Of a stretch of 64,000 bases of DNA, positions 38,955-46,569 are shown in pieces; within the stretch, counting starts at the first letter, position 1, and each line of letters opens with the position of its first letter. Under the pieces are notes generated by a model, which worked only from the letters and a program-made list of their open reading frames with translations, was not told the DNA's origin and made no database searches. Origin of the DNA: a bacterium (lineage in GTDB: Bacteria; Bacteroidota; Bacteroidia; Flavobacteriales; Schleiferiaceae); NCBI GenBank assembly GCA_016125155.1, contig WGMI01000015.1:1-64000 (forward strand), given 5' to 3'. The position numbers and the translations under genes were made by a program.

Positions 38955-39501
38955 AATAAGGCGCCATAAAAACGTAGACCAAGACACCGGTGATCGCTAC
39001 GTACAACCAGATTGGGAATGTCCAGCGCACCAGCTTTTTATGTTGGGCAATTTGACCCGTAAAGGCCCGATACACGCTGGTGAGCGCCAAGGGCAAGAGC
39101 GGCAGGGTCAGGATGATGTGGCTGACGAGTACAACATAATAGGCCGAGCGCATCAAGCCCGTTCCCCCGTAAGGCACCGGGGCGTGGCTGAGCTTGCTTA
39201 CGACATAACTCAGCAAAAAGACCACTGAGAGGAACAGGGCGAGCAACATGCACAGTCGATGAAGACCGATTTTGTGTTGGCGCACATAGTACAAACCCAA
39301 CAGCAGCAACAAGGCCGTTGTTCCATTGATGACCGCGTGAAACAACGGCAGAATATGCGGCTCGATCCCGGTGTTCAACCGCCACGATTCGGGCATCAAC
39401 ATCAAGGCCAAGACCAACAAGGGCACCGCAAGAGAGAGTGCCGCAATCAAGGGGAAAACCTTGCGGTCGTTGGGTTCAAGGGCAAATAGGCTTGTTTTCA
39501 T
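38947..39501 (-). CDS. DUF420 family membrane protein (oxidase-associated)
   Basis: A 184-residue inner-membrane protein with five hydrophobic segments. It has the DUF420 features: histidines at the ends of helices (HILPLFHAVINGTTALLLLLG, IGLHRLCMLLALF, VVLSHIILTLPLLPLAL-like, and QHKKLVRWTFPIWLYVAITG). DUF420/CtaM-type proteins are needed to build some caa3-type oxidases. It stands between the SCO gene (55 nt upstream) and the small CxxC gene. Confidence 0.88.
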   Translation of the reverse strand: MKTSLFALEPNDRKVFPLIAALSLAVPLLVLALMLMPESWRLNTGIEPHILPLFHAVINGTTALLLLLGLYYVRQHKIGLHRLCMLLALFLSVVFLLSYVVSKLSHAPVPYGGTGLMRSAYYVVLVSHIILTLPLLPLALTSVYRAFTGQIAQHKKLVRWTFPIWLYVAITGVLVYVFMAPYYG

Positions 39502-39555
39502 GATCGTCGGTCGGTAAAAGGCCCTGTACAGAAAACCCCGCCTCGGCCATCGGGT

Positions 39556-40323
39556 TCACGAAGCGTTGGCCTTCTGTTTTTTGGCTTCTTTTTCACGCTT
39601 CCAGTCCTCTTGACTCTTGTGTTTTTCGAATTCGGCAATCAATACTTTGATGTCTTCTTGCAGTTCTTTTAACGCATTGGCATCAAGGGCATTGTAGGTT
39701 CCCACCACATTGCCTTGATCGTCTTTGCGCGATCGAATTCGGCCTTCCCAATCCACCAAAACGAGCTGCTCGGAGTGCAAAAACCCCCCTTCGGCGAGCG
39801 AATCCTCCATGGCGCTTAACAGGTGATCGGTGGCTGTTTTGTACAGCGGATCGCGCGCCCCCGTGAAAAAGCGCCACACCCGGGGATCGGCCTTTATTTT
39901 TTGTTCGTACCGCTTGAGTACTTCGACGCTGTCGTGGGCCGGATCGACGGTAAAACTCAACAACCGAAAGTCTTCAAACCCTTTAAAGCGCTCTTGCAAT
40001 TCGTGCACATGGAAGTTCATGGCCGGGCAAATGCTTGGGCAGCGCGTAAAAAAGAAACTGCCAACGTAGATTCGACCGTAAAAGTCCTCAGAGGACACGG
40101 TCTGACCGTCTTGATCGGTAAAGGACCATGCTGGAATCCGATACGCCTTTTCCGCCCGTTCTTCGGGTGTAGCCGATGCGCTGAGCTTCTCAGAAGGCCC
40201 TACGTATTCGAGGGTTACGAAGAAGTTCTCTTCCGCCGAATACACCAACACGTAATAGACCGCAAAGGGCAGAATCAACAAAATCGCGAGCAGGGCGAGC
40301 TGCCGGATGCGCCCCAAGTTCAC
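39556..40323 (-). CDS. SCO family copper chaperone for cytochrome c oxidase
   Basis: A 255-residue thioredoxin-fold protein anchored by one N-terminal helix (LALLAILLILPFAVYYVLVY). The copper site is C-P-x-x-C-P in FTRCPSICPAMN near residue 97, with the distal histidine in FLHSEQLVLVD near 185. SCO proteins deliver copper to, or reduce, the CuA site of oxidase subunit II. GTG 40323 is the start and overlaps the subunit IV stop by 4 nt. The C-terminus is a Lys/Glu-rich helix. Confidence 0.93.
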   Translation of the reverse strand: MNLGRIRQLALLAILLILPFAVYYVLVYSAEENFFVTLEYVGPSEKLSASATPEERAEKAYRIPAWSFTDQDGQTVSSEDFYGRIYVGSFFFTRCPSICPAMNFHVHELQERFKGFEDFRLLSFTVDPAHDSVEVLKRYEQKIKADPRVWRFFTGARDPLYKTATDHLLSAMEDSLAEGGFLHSEQLVLVDWEGRIRSRKDDQGNVVGTYNALDANALKELQEDIKVLIAEFEKHKSQEDWKREKEAKKQKANAS

Positions 40324-40667
40324 TGCATGATGGCGTTGAGGTAGCCCCCTTCGGTCAAAATAATAAAGGTGAGGTAGGGAATCAGGATCAAAGCGGGGAG
40401 CGAAATGGTCCAGATCATGTTCTTCCGCTCAAACTTGAGGTGCATGAAGAAAGCAACGATATAGTAGGCCTTGACCAAAGTCAACAAGATGAACAATACA
40501 TTCAAAGCGCTGGTACCCATCACATTGCCCATGAGGAACGAGGGCTTTATAATACCGAGAGCTACTTCTACTGTGGTGATACCGAGCAGAATCCAGAATA
40601 CCACCCAAATCCAGCGGGTTCCTGCAGGGCTTTCATGGTGTTCGCTTTCTCCGATGCCGTGGCTCAT
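40320..40667 (-). CDS. Cytochrome c oxidase subunit IV family protein
   Basis: A 115-residue inner-membrane protein with three hydrophobic helices (WVVFWILLGITTVEVALG, ALNVLFILLTLVKAYYIVAF, ISLPALILIPYLTFIIL). K-A-Y-Y-I-V-A-F-F-M-H-L-K-F-E is the hallmark of the caa3/bo3 subunit IV family, which stabilises the oxidase. It lies 27 nt after a subunit III gene and overlaps the SCO gene by 4 nt. Confidence 0.9.
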   Translation of the reverse strand: MSHGIGESEHHESPAGTRWIWVVFWILLGITTVEVALGIIKPSFLMGNVMGTSALNVLFILLTLVKAYYIVAFFMHLKFERKNMIWTISLPALILIPYLTFIILTEGGYLNAIMQ

Positions 40668-40694
40668 AATCGTTGTCGTTTGGGAGGGAATGCG

Positions 40695-41627
40695 TTAAAC
40701 GAGGTAGAAAAAGGTGAAGACAAAGACCCACACCAAGTCTACAAAGTGCCAGTATAGACCGACCTTTTCGATCATTTCGTAGTGTCCGCGCCGGGCGTAG
40801 GTGCCCATAATGACGTTGATGAATATCACAATGTTGATGACCACACCACTAAAGACGTGAAAGCCGTGGAAGCCCGTGATGAAGAAGAAGAAGTTCGCAA
40901 AAAGCGGGCTGCCGTATTCGTTCCGTGTCATATTGGCGCCTTGAATGGCCTTGGCCTCTTTGACGAGTTGCTGGGATTGTGCCGCCGGAATGGGTTGGAC
41001 ATCCCGACCCGGAGCAACGAGGGTCATACCCGGTGTCCGGGCAAAAGCCTCGCGCACTTGGGCATCGGTGTAGTGGGCGTGGTGACCGTGGGAAGCGTGC
41101 CCTTCGACCAATTCGGCCAGCGAAACCCGATTGCCTTCGGCATTGGCGACATACATCACCCGGCCATCGGCGATTTGTACCGAGCCTTTGTCTCCGATGA
41201 TGAAGTGATACCATTCCCAGGCCTGAGAACCCAAGAAGAAAAACCCGCCCACAATGGTCAACCCCAGCCACAAAATGACCGAATTCCGTCGGTTGTGGTG
41301 GCCGGCATCCACAGCCAACACCATGGTGACCGACGACATAATCAGGATAAAGGTCATCAAGGCTACATAGAGCAGGGGTTGCTCGCCGTTGACGTAGGGA
41401 AAGTGCGTAAAGACCGCCTCTGCAATCGGCCAGCTTTCGCTGAACTTATAGCGCATCAGGCCGTAGGCCGTCAGAAAACCGGAAAACGTGAGGGCGTCGC
41501 TGAGCAGAAAAAACCACATCATCAACTTGCCATAACTGGCGCCCAAAGGCTGGCGACCCCCGCCCCAAAGGCGTGCAGTTGAGTTGGAAGATTCTGTGGC
41601 CGAGGAAACTACAGCGTGATCAGACAT
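40695..41627 (-). CDS. Cytochrome c oxidase subunit III, long form
   Basis: A 310-residue subunit III of a heme-copper oxidase. It has about six to seven helices with KLMMWFFLLSDALTFSGFL near residue 30 and ANFFFFITGFHGFHVFSGVV near 250. The last helix is YWHFVDLVWVFVFTFFYLV. Between the middle helices is an extra hydrophilic loop of about 90 residues (about 155-245), rich in histidine (HASHGHHAHYTD), typical of the Bacteroidota long form. ATG 41627 is chosen over a longer frame. The other subunit III gene precedes it by 34 nt. Confidence 0.9.
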   Translation of the reverse strand: MSDHAVVSSATESSNSTARLWGGGRQPLGASYGKLMMWFFLLSDALTFSGFLTAYGLMRYKFSESWPIAEAVFTHFPYVNGEQPLLYVALMTFILIMSSVTMVLAVDAGHHNRRNSVILWLGLTIVGGFFFLGSQAWEWYHFIIGDKGSVQIADGRVMYVANAEGNRVSLAELVEGHASHGHHAHYTDAQVREAFARTPGMTLVAPGRDVQPIPAAQSQQLVKEAKAIQGANMTRNEYGSPLFANFFFFITGFHGFHVFSGVVINIVIFINVIMGTYARRGHYEMIEKVGLYWHFVDLVWVFVFTFFYLV

Positions 41628-41661
41628 GGGCGCTCGATTTTGCTTGATTGGGCGTGCAATT

Positions 41662-42237
41662 TTAGCGAATAAAGGCCATAAACCCGTACAAATACAGCCA
41701 GAGCACCCCGAGGAAATGCCAAAAAGTGGCGGATAGGACAAATCCGTGTTCGTTTCCAGGGGTGTAACGGCCTTTCGCAGCGCGAAATCCAGTGACCATC
41801 AACACGATGAGCCCTGCGATCATATGCGCTAAGTGCAAACCACTGATGGCATACACCCATGATCCCGCCGTATTGGTGGGGTCGGCAAAAAAGATTTTGG
41901 CTTCGACCATCGAGTGCCAACCGAGCAACTGCAACGCGGCAAAGCCCAATCCGAGGGCAAAGGCAATCCAAACCAACCGGGTTACGTTGGGGGTGTCGTC
42001 GGCGCGAATTCGGCCGCGGGCAGCGATCATGGCCAAACTGCTGAGTCCGATGACCAAGGTGCTCCACAAGAATTGAATGGGAAGGGCAAAGCTCATCCAC
42101 AGCCCTTCGGTCATCAAGGCCGATCGGCTCACCACATAACCCGATGTAAGGCCGGCAAAGGCCATCAACATACTCGCCATGCCCAACCACAACAGGGGGC
42201 GGCCTACTTTTCTCCGGTCTTCAATACTCAGTGCCAT
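41662..42237 (-). CDS. Cytochrome c oxidase subunit III, short form
   Basis: A 191-residue subunit III homologue with five helices. Conserved features are RPLLWLGMASMLMAFAGLTS, the helix LGWHSMVEAKIFFAD and ISGLHLAHMIAGLIVLM. FSATFWHFLGVLWLYLYGF comes at the end, with the W-H-F-x-x-x-x-W-L motif. Paired III genes, one short and one long, are usual in this phylum. Its start overlaps ctaB by 10 nt. Confidence 0.9.
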   Translation of the reverse strand: MALSIEDRRKVGRPLLWLGMASMLMAFAGLTSGYVVSRSALMTEGLWMSFALPIQFLWSTLVIGLSSLAMIAARGRIRADDTPNVTRLVWIAFALGLGFAALQLLGWHSMVEAKIFFADPTNTAGSWVYAISGLHLAHMIAGLIVLMVTGFRAAKGRYTPGNEHGFVLSATFWHFLGVLWLYLYGFMAFIR

Positions 42238-43145
42238 AGGGGTCGCAACAATCGATCAAGGACATAAATAACTTGAACCACGGTGAGCCAAAGCACGCTG
42301 GCGATCAACAAGCCCCGGGCCGCAACGACGGTCTGTTCTCGAAACAATTTCCAGGCCTTTTGGATCAAAAGTCCTCCCGCCACAGCGATGGGTAGGGCAG
42401 CAAACCCGCTCAGGACGAGGGATCCCGTTATTCCAAGTGCAGGGAGCAGACTGACCGGGATTAGGGCCAGAGTGTAGATAAAGGGCTGTAGCGCCGACCA
42501 GTCGCTCTTTGTACCCGAGGGCAAAAGGTTGTAGCCTGCCTTGGCATAGTCTTCGTGCAGCAGCCAGGCTATGGCCCAAAAGTGGGGAAATTGCCACAGG
42601 AATTGCTGGGCAAACAAAGTGCCCGATTCGATGTCGAAATCGTTTCGGGCGGCGACCCATCCGAGCATATATGGAATGGCCCCGGGAATGGCCCCTACGA
42701 AAACCGCAATGGGACCCGAGCGCTTCAACGGGGTATAGGCAAAGACATAGAGCAACAGGCTCAAGGCCCCAAAAGATGCGCTGAGCTTGTTGACGGTATA
42801 CAATAGGCCAATGCCGGCGATACCCATCAAAAAGGCGGCCCAAAAAGCCGTGGCAAGGCTGAGTCGACCAGCGGGCAAGGGACGACTGCGGGTGCGGTCC
42901 ATGAGCGCATCGCGTTCTCGTTCCCAGATTTGGTTGAAGGCGTTGGAGGCAGCTACGACCAAAAATCCGCCCGAGATGAGGCTGAGAAAGGCCCCGAAGT
43001 CGAAGTCGTCAAAGCCGATGAGGTAGCCCGCTGCGGCAGAAAACACCACGCTGGACGACAATCGGGGTTTGGCGAGGGCGACAATTTCCCGGGTCAGCGA
43101 AACAAAGCGGGAAGGGCTGCGCAAAAGGGGTTCGGAGGTATCCAC
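42228..43145 (-). CDS. ctaB: Protoheme IX farnesyltransferase (heme O synthase)
   Basis: A 305-residue UbiA-family prenyltransferase that attaches farnesyl to heme b to make heme O for the oxidase. The first prenyl-binding motif is NAFNQIWERERDALMDRTRSRPLP near residue 60, shown here in two overlapping parts: NAFNQIWERERD and DALMDRTRSRPLP. The second cytosolic loop has TPLKRSGPIAVFVGAIPGAI and LHEDYAKAGYNLLP. About nine helices are present. The frame stays open far upstream with no similarity; GTG 43145 gives the family start VDTSEPLL and is preferred. It overlaps the subunit III gene. Confidence 0.92.
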   Translation of the reverse strand: MDTSEPLLRSPSRFVSLTREIVALAKPRLSSSVVFSAAAGYLIGFDDFDFGAFLSLISGGFLVVAASNAFNQIWERERDALMDRTRSRPLPAGRLSLATAFWAAFLMGIAGIGLLYTVNKLSASFGALSLLLYVFAYTPLKRSGPIAVFVGAIPGAIPYMLGWVAARNDFDIESGTLFAQQFLWQFPHFWAIAWLLHEDYAKAGYNLLPSGTKSDWSALQPFIYTLALIPVSLLPALGITGSLVLSGFAALPIAVAGGLLIQKAWKLFREQTVVAARGLLIASVLWLTVVQVIYVLDRLLRPLWH

Positions 43146-43189
43146 AAATTTCGGTCTGCAAAGGAACACAATGCAGCCCAATCGAATGT

Positions 43190-44416
43190 TCAGATTGGGG
43201 TCGATTCCATCGGGGTTTCTCGCTCGCGTCCGAGGAGCAGGGCAAAGACAGGGGGCAGGCAGAGGAAGGTGAGGATGGGCCATAGCCACGCAAAACCGAG
43301 CTGTTCCACGATGCCGAGTCCGAGGGCCGGGGCGATGGAGTGGCTCAGGGCAAAACTCAGCGCAAACATGCCCATATAGCTCCCGCGGAGGGCATCGGGG
43401 GCAAAACGGGCCGCGAGGCTCACCGTAAAAGGAAGCGCGAGCATTTCGGCTACGCTCAGGACGAGGATGCCGGCCAACATCCAGCCATAGGTATGGCCAG
43501 CGTAGAAGCACAGAAAGCTGAGCCCGAGGGTGAGAAACCCCGCGGCAATGGATTTTCGCCCTCCCCAAGTCCGGCTAAGCCAAGCCACCAAAGGCATTTC
43601 GACGATAAAAACGAGGATGCCGTTGAGGGCAAAGAGCAGACCGATGCTCTTTTCGTTCAGACCCGCTACTTCCCGAAAGTACAGGGGAATACTGCTGAAC
43701 AATTGAAAAAAAAGGACGGCAAAACCACCGCAAACGCCGAGAAACAGCAGATGGCGATGGTCGCGAAACACCTTGACCAATCCCGCCAGTGCGGGGCTTT
43801 TTGGGGCTTCGGACCGAGCCTGTCGCTTGCGGAAATACACAAAAAAGACCAAGGAGGCCAAAAGGCAGGTGAGGCCATCGAACCAAAAGAGCAGGGGATA
43901 GCTGATGGCGGCCAACAGACCTCCGACGGCGGGGCCGATCGAAAAGCCGAGGTTGATGGCCATTCGGTTGAGGCTGTAGGCCTTGGTGAGGTTTTCGGGC
44001 TTGGCGTAGCGCGCCACCGACGACGTATTGGCGGGGCGCAGGCTTTCGGTGACAATGGCGAGGACCAGGGCGGTAGGGGCCAGGGTTTCAAAGGTCTTGA
44101 GAAAGCTAAAGCCAATCAGTCCGAGTCCACCGAGCGCCAAACTGAGAAACTGTACCCTGAACGAGCCGATGCGGTCCGAAAGAACCCCCCCGATCAGAGA
44201 GCCGATGGCGGCTCCGATGCCGAACAGGCTGAGCACAGTGGCGGTTTGGGCTACGCTGAAGTGGAGCGAGGCGCTGAGGTAGAGCCCCAAAAACGGCAGC
44301 ACCATGCTCCCACTCCGGTTGATGAGCATGACGACCGCCAGCATCCAGGCTTCGCGGGACAGGCCTTCGTAGTGGGCGGTATATGATTGAACAAACGCGG
44401 GGGGGCGGAAGGACAC
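43190..44416 (-). CDS. MFS transporter (DHA1-like)
   Basis: A 408-residue inner-membrane permease with twelve hydrophobic segments. The start region has AWMLAVVMLINRSGSMVL and FLGLYLSASL. The loop 2-3 motif A is GGVLSDRIGSFRVQ, and motif C-like sequence is in NLGFSIGPAVGGLLA near residue 155. The substrate is unknown; drug or metabolite export is common in this group. The frame continues upstream to 44734, but that part mirrors a DUF1801 remnant on the other strand; GTG 44416 gives a normal N-terminus. It lies 44 nt upstream of ctaB, at the head of the oxidase block. Confidence 0.86.
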   Translation of the reverse strand: MSFRPPAFVQSYTAHYEGLSREAWMLAVVMLINRSGSMVLPFLGLYLSASLHFSVAQTATVLSLFGIGAAIGSLIGGVLSDRIGSFRVQFLSLALGGLGLIGFSFLKTFETLAPTALVLAIVTESLRPANTSSVARYAKPENLTKAYSLNRMAINLGFSIGPAVGGLLAAISYPLLFWFDGLTCLLASLVFFVYFRKRQARSEAPKSPALAGLVKVFRDHRHLLFLGVCGGFAVLFFQLFSSIPLYFREVAGLNEKSIGLLFALNGILVFIVEMPLVAWLSRTWGGRKSIAAGFLTLGLSFLCFYAGHTYGWMLAGILVLSVAEMLALPFTVSLAARFAPDALRGSYMGMFALSFALSHSIAPALGLGIVEQLGFAWLWPILTFLCLPPVFALLLGRERETPMESTPI

Positions 44417-44451
44417 GGGGCAAAGTTCGGGCAGGGGGGGAGATTGGCAGG

Positions 44452-44877
44452 GGTATTTTGAGCCCAATGCGCGACCTTGGACCGATGTTTTCCGTTCGGT
44501 TTGCTCGTTGGAGGAATTGAGGGCGTTTTTGCCCGATGACGAGGTCGAATTGTTCGATGAGGTCCGCGATTGGATTCTGCATTCCGCTCCAGAATTGCGC
44601 GAGCGCCTTTCGTACAATGTGCCGTACTTCAGAGGATTCCGCGATGTGTGTTTTCTCTGGCCCGTTCTCAAGGTCTGGTGATTTCGGCTTGAGCCAGGAT
44701 GGATCGCTTCCCTCTTTGTTATCGATTGGGTCAATGGGTCGATAGAGCCCTACGCCATGGCGCGAGGTTGCGGATCGGTTAGGAACCCCCAAGACCAGCA
44801 GGCATTGCGGACGTTGTTGTTCGAAGCCTTGGAGGTTGATGTTTTGTTGAGGGAGGGATGGGGAGATGAAGGGGCGG
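44452..44877 (+). pseudogene. Decayed DUF1801 domain gene
   Basis: One plus-strand frame up to the TGA at 44679-44681 encodes LEELRAFLPDDEVELFDEVR and then DWILHSAPELRERLSYNVPYF, followed by RGFRDVCFLWPVLKVW. This is the DUF1801 pattern (helix, LSYNVPYF, C-F-x-W-P). After the stop, a different frame holds RTLLFEALEVD-like sequence at about 44806-44840 that would fit the family's C-terminal helix. No intact start is seen. The frame change and stop suggest a broken gene lying between the MFS and HipT genes. DUF1801 proteins have no firm function. Confidence 0.5.
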
Positions 44878-45819
44878 TTATAGCACCCTTTTCGCCCTTT
44901 CCGCAATGATTTCTTGGTACCCTATTTTGAATTCTTCAGACAAGAAACTTCGGTCAATCATTTCGTTCCAAAGGGGCATGACGTCGATGAATTTTTGAAA
45001 TATTTTCTTTTGTTGTGCGACGCTGATGCCTGCTCGCTCAAAAGCCTTCAGGAAGTCGCCGCGCTTGATGCGGTTCTTTTTTCCATTCAGGGTAAGTGCG
45101 AGCTCTTCGGAGTCCTGTGGATTGACCAAAGCCGTATTTAAAAGGTCGTAGGCCGGAGCGAGTACCATGCCAATCTCCTTCTTTTCGATCAGTGAAAAGT
45201 TCTTCAGGTGCATATCGGCATTTCCCAAGAGAAAAGAAAAGAGGAGTACTTCATAAAAAAGCACCACGTCCAATCCTGTTTGTGCGGAGTGTCGATATAA
45301 AGTTTGTACGATTTGTTCGTAGCTGCCTTTGTATTTTTCTTCAGTAAGTTTCTCTGTTAATTGGCAGAAGTCTTCCATCGCCCATTTTCTTCCGCCCGCG
45401 CGATCCATTCGGCGTGTGATGTAGGCCAGTTCACCCGATTGTAGAGGAACGAGTCCGTGAGCTGCCGTGTCTATGCCTGCACGGCGGGCCAAATGCATGC
45501 TGAGGTCCTCTACTTCGGGGAGTTGAGGATAGGCAGAACTGGGTGTTTTGAGAATGTAATCTCCGGACAAACCGACCCAGGTAAAGCGAAGCGGGGCGTC
45601 TTGTTCTTCCAATTGGGAAAGATGCAAGGCCAACTTGGCTTGAACCCCGGGTAGGGAAGTACGGCTGCGGATGATTTGCGTAGCCAAATCCTCCAAATCT
45701 GCTTCTGAAAAAGGAAGAATGGGTTGAACCGGACTACCGAAGAGTTTGACCAAACAAGCAAAATGGTACGGATGTTCGTCGTTCGATAGTGGTTCATAGC
45801 AGCCATAACACCTTTTCAT
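44878..45819 (-). CDS. HipT-type Ser/Thr kinase toxin (split HipA, C-terminal part)
   Basis: A 313-residue HipA-like kinase without the N-subdomain 1. An N-terminal cysteine motif (CYGC, then HFAC) is at residues 4-22. The flexible Gly-rich loop S-x-x-G-x-Q-x-K is SLPGVQAK at 55-62. The ATP lysine region is GDYILKTP. The catalytic site is GNADMHLKN (D202, N207), and the metal site is APAYDLLNT (D225). HipA and HipT kinases inactivate aminoacyl-tRNA synthetases by phosphorylation and cause growth arrest; the target here is not known. Its ATG overlaps the stop of the HipS-like gene by 4 nt. All catalytic residues look intact. Confidence 0.87.
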   Translation of the reverse strand: MKRCYGCYEPLSNDEHPYHFACLVKLFGSPVQPILPFSEADLEDLATQIIRSRTSLPGVQAKLALHLSQLEEQDAPLRFTWVGLSGDYILKTPSSAYPQLPEVEDLSMHLARRAGIDTAAHGLVPLQSGELAYITRRMDRAGGRKWAMEDFCQLTEKLTEEKYKGSYEQIVQTLYRHSAQTGLDVVLFYEVLLFSFLLGNADMHLKNFSLIEKKEIGMVLAPAYDLLNTALVNPQDSEELALTLNGKKNRIKRGDFLKAFERAGISVAQQKKIFQKFIDVMPLWNEMIDRSFLSEEFKIGYQEIIAERAKRVL

Positions 45820-46139
45820 GATTCCACTGGAATTACACTCACGTTTCCTATGCAATCGGCGCAACAAGCCAAGAGCAGGCCCATTCGATCTCTAGGGTTG
45901 AGCTTCCAATTTTTTTGAGCCACATTCAACAGCCATCCTTCGGGAATCAGCCCATCGAAAAAAGGAAATAGCACTTTTGAAGAATACGGTTCTTTCCGGA
46001 TCGGCAAAGTGAGGCTCACGGCTTTGGCTCCAATCTGCTGGACATACTTCAGGTCGTAGACAAAGTGATAGCCGTTTTCGTCATTGGAAAGCCAGCCGGC
46101 CAAACGATCTTCAACCCAAATGGATGCTTTTTTTTTCAT
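45816..46139 (-). CDS. HipS-like protein (HipA N-subdomain 1)
   Basis: A 107-residue stand-alone version of the HipA N-terminal subdomain. It begins KASIWVEDRLAGWLSNDENG, then FVYDLKYVQQIGAKAVSLTL, and P-x-R-x-x-P-Y at PIRKEPYSS. The family block FFDGLIPEGWLLNVAQKNW follows at about 62-80, with RMGLLLACCADCIGNVSVIP at the end. In the characterised HipBST system this separate piece is the antitoxin that blocks the kinase. It is flanked by the HTH gene (18 nt upstream) and overlaps the kinase gene by 4 nt. An antitoxin role here is inference. Confidence 0.85.
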   Translation of the reverse strand: MKKKASIWVEDRLAGWLSNDENGYHFVYDLKYVQQIGAKAVSLTLPIRKEPYSSKVLFPFFDGLIPEGWLLNVAQKNWKLNPRDRMGLLLACCADCIGNVSVIPVES

Positions 46140-46157
46140 GGTTCTTTCCCTGTAACG

Positions 46158-46367
46158 CTACAAAACATACTCCCTCCGCGTGGGGATGGGGCCCAATTCG
46201 TGTCCGAACATCCAGAGCACATCGTTCACTTTGTCGAGGCGAAGCGTGGTTTTGCCCTGCTCTAAGTCGCGGATAAACCGCAAACCGACGCCGGCTTTGG
46301 ACGCCAATTCCGGTTGGGTGAGTCCAGCCAATTTGCGCCTGGCCTTTACCCATTGTGATAGGGTCAT
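46158..46367 (-). CDS. HipB-like XRE family transcriptional regulator
   Basis: A 69-residue Cro/CI-type helix-turn-helix protein. It starts MTLSQWVKARRKLAGLTQPE and has the HTH core LTQPELASKAGVGLRFIRDLEQGKT split over helices 2-3 at about residues 16-40. It ends DVLWMFGHELGPIPTR. HipB proteins repress their operon by binding palindromic operators and help restrain the toxin. Three TATACC/GGTATA palindromes lie just upstream (46370-46468), the first ending 2 nt before its ATG. It is the first gene of a three-gene B-S-T operon. Confidence 0.86.
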   Translation of the reverse strand: MTLSQWVKARRKLAGLTQPELASKAGVGLRFIRDLEQGKTTLRLDKVNDVLWMFGHELGPIPTRREYVL

Positions 46368-46369
46368 TG

Positions 46370-46387
46370 TATACCTTTTGGGGTATA
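46370..46387. promoter_or_regulatory. HipB operator candidate O1
   Basis: An 18-bp palindrome, TATACC-N6-GGTATA, with perfect arms, sits 2 nt upstream of the hipB-like ATG. Together with O2 and O3 it forms a regular array. Autorepressor binding is inferred from position. Confidence 0.7.
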
Positions 46388-46409
46388 AATATAGAAATTT
46401 AAGGTGATT

Positions 46410-46427
46410 TACACCTTTTCGGGTATA
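46410..46427. promoter_or_regulatory. HipB operator candidate O2
   Basis: TACACC-N6-GGTATA, one mismatch in the left arm. Its start is 40 bp from that of O1. Confidence 0.65.
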
Positions 46428-46450
46428 AAAGCAGTATAGGATCTCATTAT

Positions 46451-46468
46451 TATACCCAATAAGGTATA
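46451..46468. promoter_or_regulatory. HipB operator candidate O3
   Basis: TATACC-N6-GGTATA with perfect arms. Its start is 41 bp from that of O2, so all three copies would face the same side of the helix. Confidence 0.68.
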
Positions 46469-46569
46469 AATATCACACTGAATCTGAACTGTGCGTTCGG
46501 ACGTACGCTGCTCCAAATGAGGCTTGGAGCCTCAGAACCGCCGTTCAGACGAGTGATGGCCCATCCCCA

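Noticed and set aside
43146-43568. An N-terminal extension of heme O synthase to 43568
   Set aside because: It would overlap the MFS gene by about 380 bp in antisense-like sequence and lacks family similarity; GTG 43145 is sufficient.
44417-44734. An N-terminal extension of the MFS gene to 44734
   Set aside because: The added 106 residues are unlike MFS N-termini and mirror the DUF1801 remnant on the other strand. GTG 44416 gives a normal length.
46519-46533. A rho terminator at the GAGGCT/AGCCTC hairpin
   Set aside because: The stem is only 6 bp with a 3-nt loop and no T run follows on the minus strand; too weak to call.
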